From Asterella californica (lineage: Eukaryota > Streptophyta > Marchantiopsida > Marchantiales > Aytoniaceae), in the NCBI GenBank assembly GCA_036924285.1, contig JAYKYS010000016.1, positions 558,001 through 622,000 on the forward strand: 64,000 nucleotides of DNA, in the 5' to 3' direction. Under the pieces are notes generated by a model. The model was not told where the DNA came from, did not search any database, and saw only the letters and a list, made by a program, of their open reading frames with translations. The position numbers were made by a program, and so were the translations under genes. Shown here in pieces: positions 60,692 through 64,000 of the stretch. The first letter of the stretch is position 1. The number at the start of each line of letters is the position of its first letter.

Positions 60692-63223
60692 TGTCGTGTT
60701 GTGGATTGGCTAGGGTGTGAAACCACCACATATCCTTATCGTACGTGTTTGGTGTTGAGGAGTCACTGGGACCTTATCGTGTCAAAAGATAAGGCTCCAC
60801 GTGGACGATCCGTGTACTCTTCATTGAGTGGAGATAAGAGTAGTACTCTTGTCGTTTCATGCGAGGTTGATGTATAAGAAGAGAGGTGCGCGGAGCTTGG
60901 AATATGGAGTGTAGAGTATCCAAGTCTAGTGTGAGTGTGATCAGTATCATCGGATGAAGTAAGCGGCAGTACGAGTGGTAGACATGAACGGAGAGCCATT
61001 TTGTGCTCCTGATCTTCCACTTGCGCATCCATTCGTCATTAAGATCCATTGTCTGCCGCGGGATCACTTTTGGATATTTATGGTAGCTCATTGGGGAGAG
61101 TAGTTTATGGCTGCGGTGATGGCTACTCCGGACTCTGTCGTTCTTCTCATTGTCACTTACGACGCTGTTTGGGATCTTACTGTCTACATCTTGCTCTGAT
61201 GTGGTATGCATCCTCCATTAGATCTGAACTTTCCAGCGAGAGTTCCGTTCAACGCTTGGGTCGAAATACGATGTTACAGTCGATCAAAGGTGGCACATCG
61301 TGAGTTTGTCGTGTGGAACTTCGGTGAGGATTATTACAACCAAATAATAACTTCATCCGTTCCTTTTGTAGTTCCGTTTATTGTCAACCGTTTTAGAGTC
61401 GAGATTCAGACTCTATATTGAACGTAGTTTGTTCTTCGTGTCTACGTGCTTCGTGGCCGACGGTATCGTCACCGACACATGTTTGTAGTTTGTTCGATAT
61501 AAGCTTTGAGGCCCAAATGGAACTCTTGGATAAAAATTCCTTCTTTGTGTGTTTGTCATGTGAGTGAAGAAATAACTCTTTTGTCAACTTGTTTCTTATT
61601 GGTCGAAAGTTTGACCAATCATCTTCTACCAAGTTCCTTTCACGTTTTCGAGGGTTAGAGGCACTTCCCGTGGTCCATTCGCGGAGTGTGAGATATGGTT
61701 GGAAAGCTTGGGAGACGAGGATGCCCGTGGACTCAATGGTTGCTCGATTTGAAGCACGGATGAGAATGTTTCGATCAATTGAAGCTGAGGGGGTCAAATT
61801 TGTGACCAATTTTGTTTTCGTGAGGTCTTTCTCACTTTCTGGGAGTTTTGTGAGGTTGCTGGAGATGAATTGACTGTTGCTGGAAAGCTCTTGAGATGGG
61901 CTTGCTGATGGACTCTGAGATCAATCGATTCCAAGCCGGATTGAAAAAGTTATGGCCGGCTGAAGTTGGGTGTCTCAAATCGGAGGCTTTGATAGTAGAC
62001 GACTATAAACAGAAGACATTGAGAGAGATATGGAGAGTTTGAGGTCGAATTTCGCTATGAAACCTTCCAAGGTCTGAGAAGGTACAGTCAGCTACCTACC
62101 TGTGAAGTTTCACCATTTGGATTATTGGGTTGACGGGAAACGTTGTTTTTGTGCACAAGGGTCTGCATATCGTCTTGTGTCATTGACGAAAAGGGTTTGA
62201 ATTATTCCGAGAGTTTGGTTGAGGATCTGCTGGTGAAATTTTATAGAGTGATAGTGATGGTGACACATTAGCTTCCTGAGAAGTTTGAGCTGTTTTGGTC
62301 GAGTGGTTTGTGAGGAATCGAACAGCAAAGTTCTGCCGAAATAGTATCATGTTATAAAAACAGCGATAAGGGCTTGGATCATTTCGAGAGTTAAGTTGAG
62401 GATCTGCTGGTGAAACTTTACAGAGTGGTAGTGATGGTGACTCATTAGCTTCCTGATAAGTTTGAGCTATTTTTGTCGAGTGGTTTGTGAGGAATCGAAC
62501 AGCAACGTTCTGTTGAAATAGTATCATGTTATAAGAAACAGCGAACTTTGGAAGGGCATAGTTGCCAACTCAGAGATGATCTCTCTGCATGTAATACCTT
62601 AATAGAGAGGTTATTCTACATGCTATCTACTGGCATTGGTTTCATTCTGAGCTGTGGTTGAAGAGTGACAGCGAGGTAAAGTTGAGAGGTTCTTGCTCTA
62701 AAAGACGCAAGAGTCAAGATTCTTTGAAGAACATGTCGACGTGGAGATTTTTCTAGTGCTTCAGAGCACTTGATCATGAGTATGGAGAGTTGTTGACAAT
62801 ATTTCCTGTGTTTGGATTCTCTCCGTACTCGCATGCCTGTTTGTACGCTCAGTTGGTTTGATTGGATTTGTGTGCGGGCGTTGAGCTTAGATTTCTTTTC
62901 TATTAGGAGTGCTGGTATTTCTCTTGTGGTGAAGGCTGGAGTGATGACCAGCAGACCCAAGAGTGCTTGCGGTGATGGCAGGAACAGGTTGCCCGTGCTT
63001 GTTGCTTGGCAGGAACAGGTTGCCCCCGGTTCTATTCCTAGTCGAGTAAGAGAGAGATCTGTCGAGAGGACGTGAGGATATCGTAGCGAGATAAGTTCAG
63101 AGTGTACTTGGAGGTCAGAGAGAGGTTTGGGTGGTCGCTGGTTCTAAGTCACGGAGTGCGACACGTACTCTCTACAGCTAGATACCTGGTGTATTCTCGG
63201 ATAAGAAAGCACGTCACACGACA
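60692..63223 (+). repeat. 3' LTR of element D
   Basis: 2532 bp, same ends as the 5' LTR. Differs by scattered substitutions and a few indels, including a small duplication of TTGGCAGGAACAGGTTGCCC near 63005. Confidence 0.9.
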
Positions 63224-64000
63224 GCGGGGGATACCAAACAAAGGCGAGAAGCAGTGGGAAGAGAAAAGAACATGGGAAGAACCTCTACTATCTTCTGTTT
63301 GCTTCCCGAGTTGTCTTCTTCTTCTATGCGCTTTCGGCTCTGGTCCCAGCTCCAATGCGACCTCACTGAGCTGCTTCCGCGATCAGCTCCTGACTACGCC
63401 TCAATTGATTAAGCCAGTCCACCTTCGATTCCACTCAGCCGTCCTCCAATGTGAGCTTTTGGGAGTTCACAGAAAACGTCTTCAGCTCACTACGCTTCCT
63501 GCGCTTCAGCAATTTGACCTCGCCCTCCTTCTAGCTTCTAATCAATTCTAACCTCACTCAATTTCACCTCGCTGCCTCCTCACTCAAAGCTCATCCTCAA
63601 ATCGATCTTCTCAACCAAGAAGCGCTCCTGTTGCGGGAAGCTGAAATGCGCTAATGCGCTTCCTGCGCATCTTCCCCGCAGTTTAGGGGTTTCGACCCTC
63701 CCGACCTACCTAACCTGTTCGGTGTTACCTTGTAGATACACCTACTTCTAACGTGGTTAAGCTTCCGCGGTTGCCATCTTCCGGAAGATGCGTGTCTTCC
63801 GTCGTCTTCCGTCTTTCGCCGTCTTCCGAAGACATCATCGAGAAGACGTTTCTCGGAAGACGGTCCTCTTCCGAAGAAGTCAACTTATTATTACAAACAG
63901 CTCATAAGATCATTTTCCTTCTAAGGAAGTCGTAACCTTAAGTAACAACGCTTCTTCAGTTATACAAACAAGTTATTAATCTTAAAAATTTCAAAAATTC
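63224..64000. other. right flank of element D, E-type CTTC/GAAG-rich sequence
   Basis: No gene is supported. The stretch contains a second TCTTCCG palindrome cluster at 63776-63885 (ATCTTCCGGAAGATG, CGTCTTCCGAAGACA, CTCTTCCGAAGAAG) and resembles the left flank, so D probably inserted into an E-family element. It runs off the end of the window. Confidence 0.45.

Larger units (their letters stand above)
52178..63223 (+). mobile_element. Ty3/gypsy retrotransposon D with 2.5-kb LTRs
   Basis: 11,046 bp, bounded by LTRs of 2518 and 2532 bp with perfect 8-bp inverted ends (TGTCGTGT..ACACGACA). By eye the LTRs are about 96 percent identical, so D is older than A and B. Flanking bases are GCGA and GCGG, compatible with a 4-bp target copy carrying one change. 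Gag and pol fill 54761-60625; there are no extra leader ORFs. The RT differs from A and B: LPQGATNS and FLDDIPIKG instead of MPFGLCNA and FIDDFCVYG. The polyprotein ends in a strongly acidic tail. Stops and frameshifts disable it. Confidence 0.93.

Noticed and set aside
52174..63227. A clean target duplication for D
   Set aside because: Flanks are GCGA and GCGG; a mutated 4-bp copy is possible but is not claimed as exact.

Overview
This is 64 kb of a plant nuclear genome dominated by transposable elements, with two recognisable host genes. The evidence for a plant is intron-containing genes with GT..AG junctions, a plant-type PLAT stress protein, and LTR retrotransposons whose primer-binding site matches the 3' end of plant tRNA-Glu. 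A bryophyte, perhaps a liverwort, would fit the mix of elements, but the sequence alone does not settle the species.

Layout. 1-8.0 kb holds heavily decayed retroelements: a Ty1/copia gag remnant running into Ty3/gypsy pol (+), an antisense gypsy gag-protease, a decayed LTR with primer site, and an antisense remnant of the element family found intact further on. 8.06-8.69 kb is a small non-autonomous DNA transposon, and 10.21-17.53 kb is its probable autonomous relative. The larger element has TTAA target duplications, 13-bp terminal inverted repeats, a four-exon transposase gene with no stops (704 aa predicted), a second ORF of unknown function on the other strand, and a ~830-bp array of short palindromes. 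18.4-21.3 kb carries a secreted PLAT-domain gene and 23.2-24.3 kb a short-chain dehydrogenase (SDR) gene (-). 27.4-28.0 kb is a retroelement protease fragment.

29.5-51.4 kb is a nest. A retroelement-like coiled-coil ORF (element E, -) is split by gypsy element A (31004-48819, +). A is split by its relative B (34053-42806, -) and by a solo LTR, C (45605-46977). A, B and C each have a 4-bp target duplication, and removing each insert with one duplication copy restores the interrupted frame. 52.2-63.2 kb is element D (+), from another gypsy lineage, with 2.5-kb LTRs.

The most unusual find is in A and B. Between the primer site and gag each carries extra small ORFs: a 56-aa sORF-a, a weakly conserved middle ORF (ORFx), a ~157-aa CCHC zinc-knuckle protein (ORF0), and a 54-55-aa sORF-b whose start codon overlaps the ORF0 stop. 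Between A and B, sORF-a differs at 28 codons synonymously and at 9 by amino acid, so it has evolved as protein. sORF-a and sORF-b resemble each other. An older decayed copy near 7 kb still shows the end of ORF0 and sORF-b. I know of no plant Ty3/gypsy group described with this arrangement.
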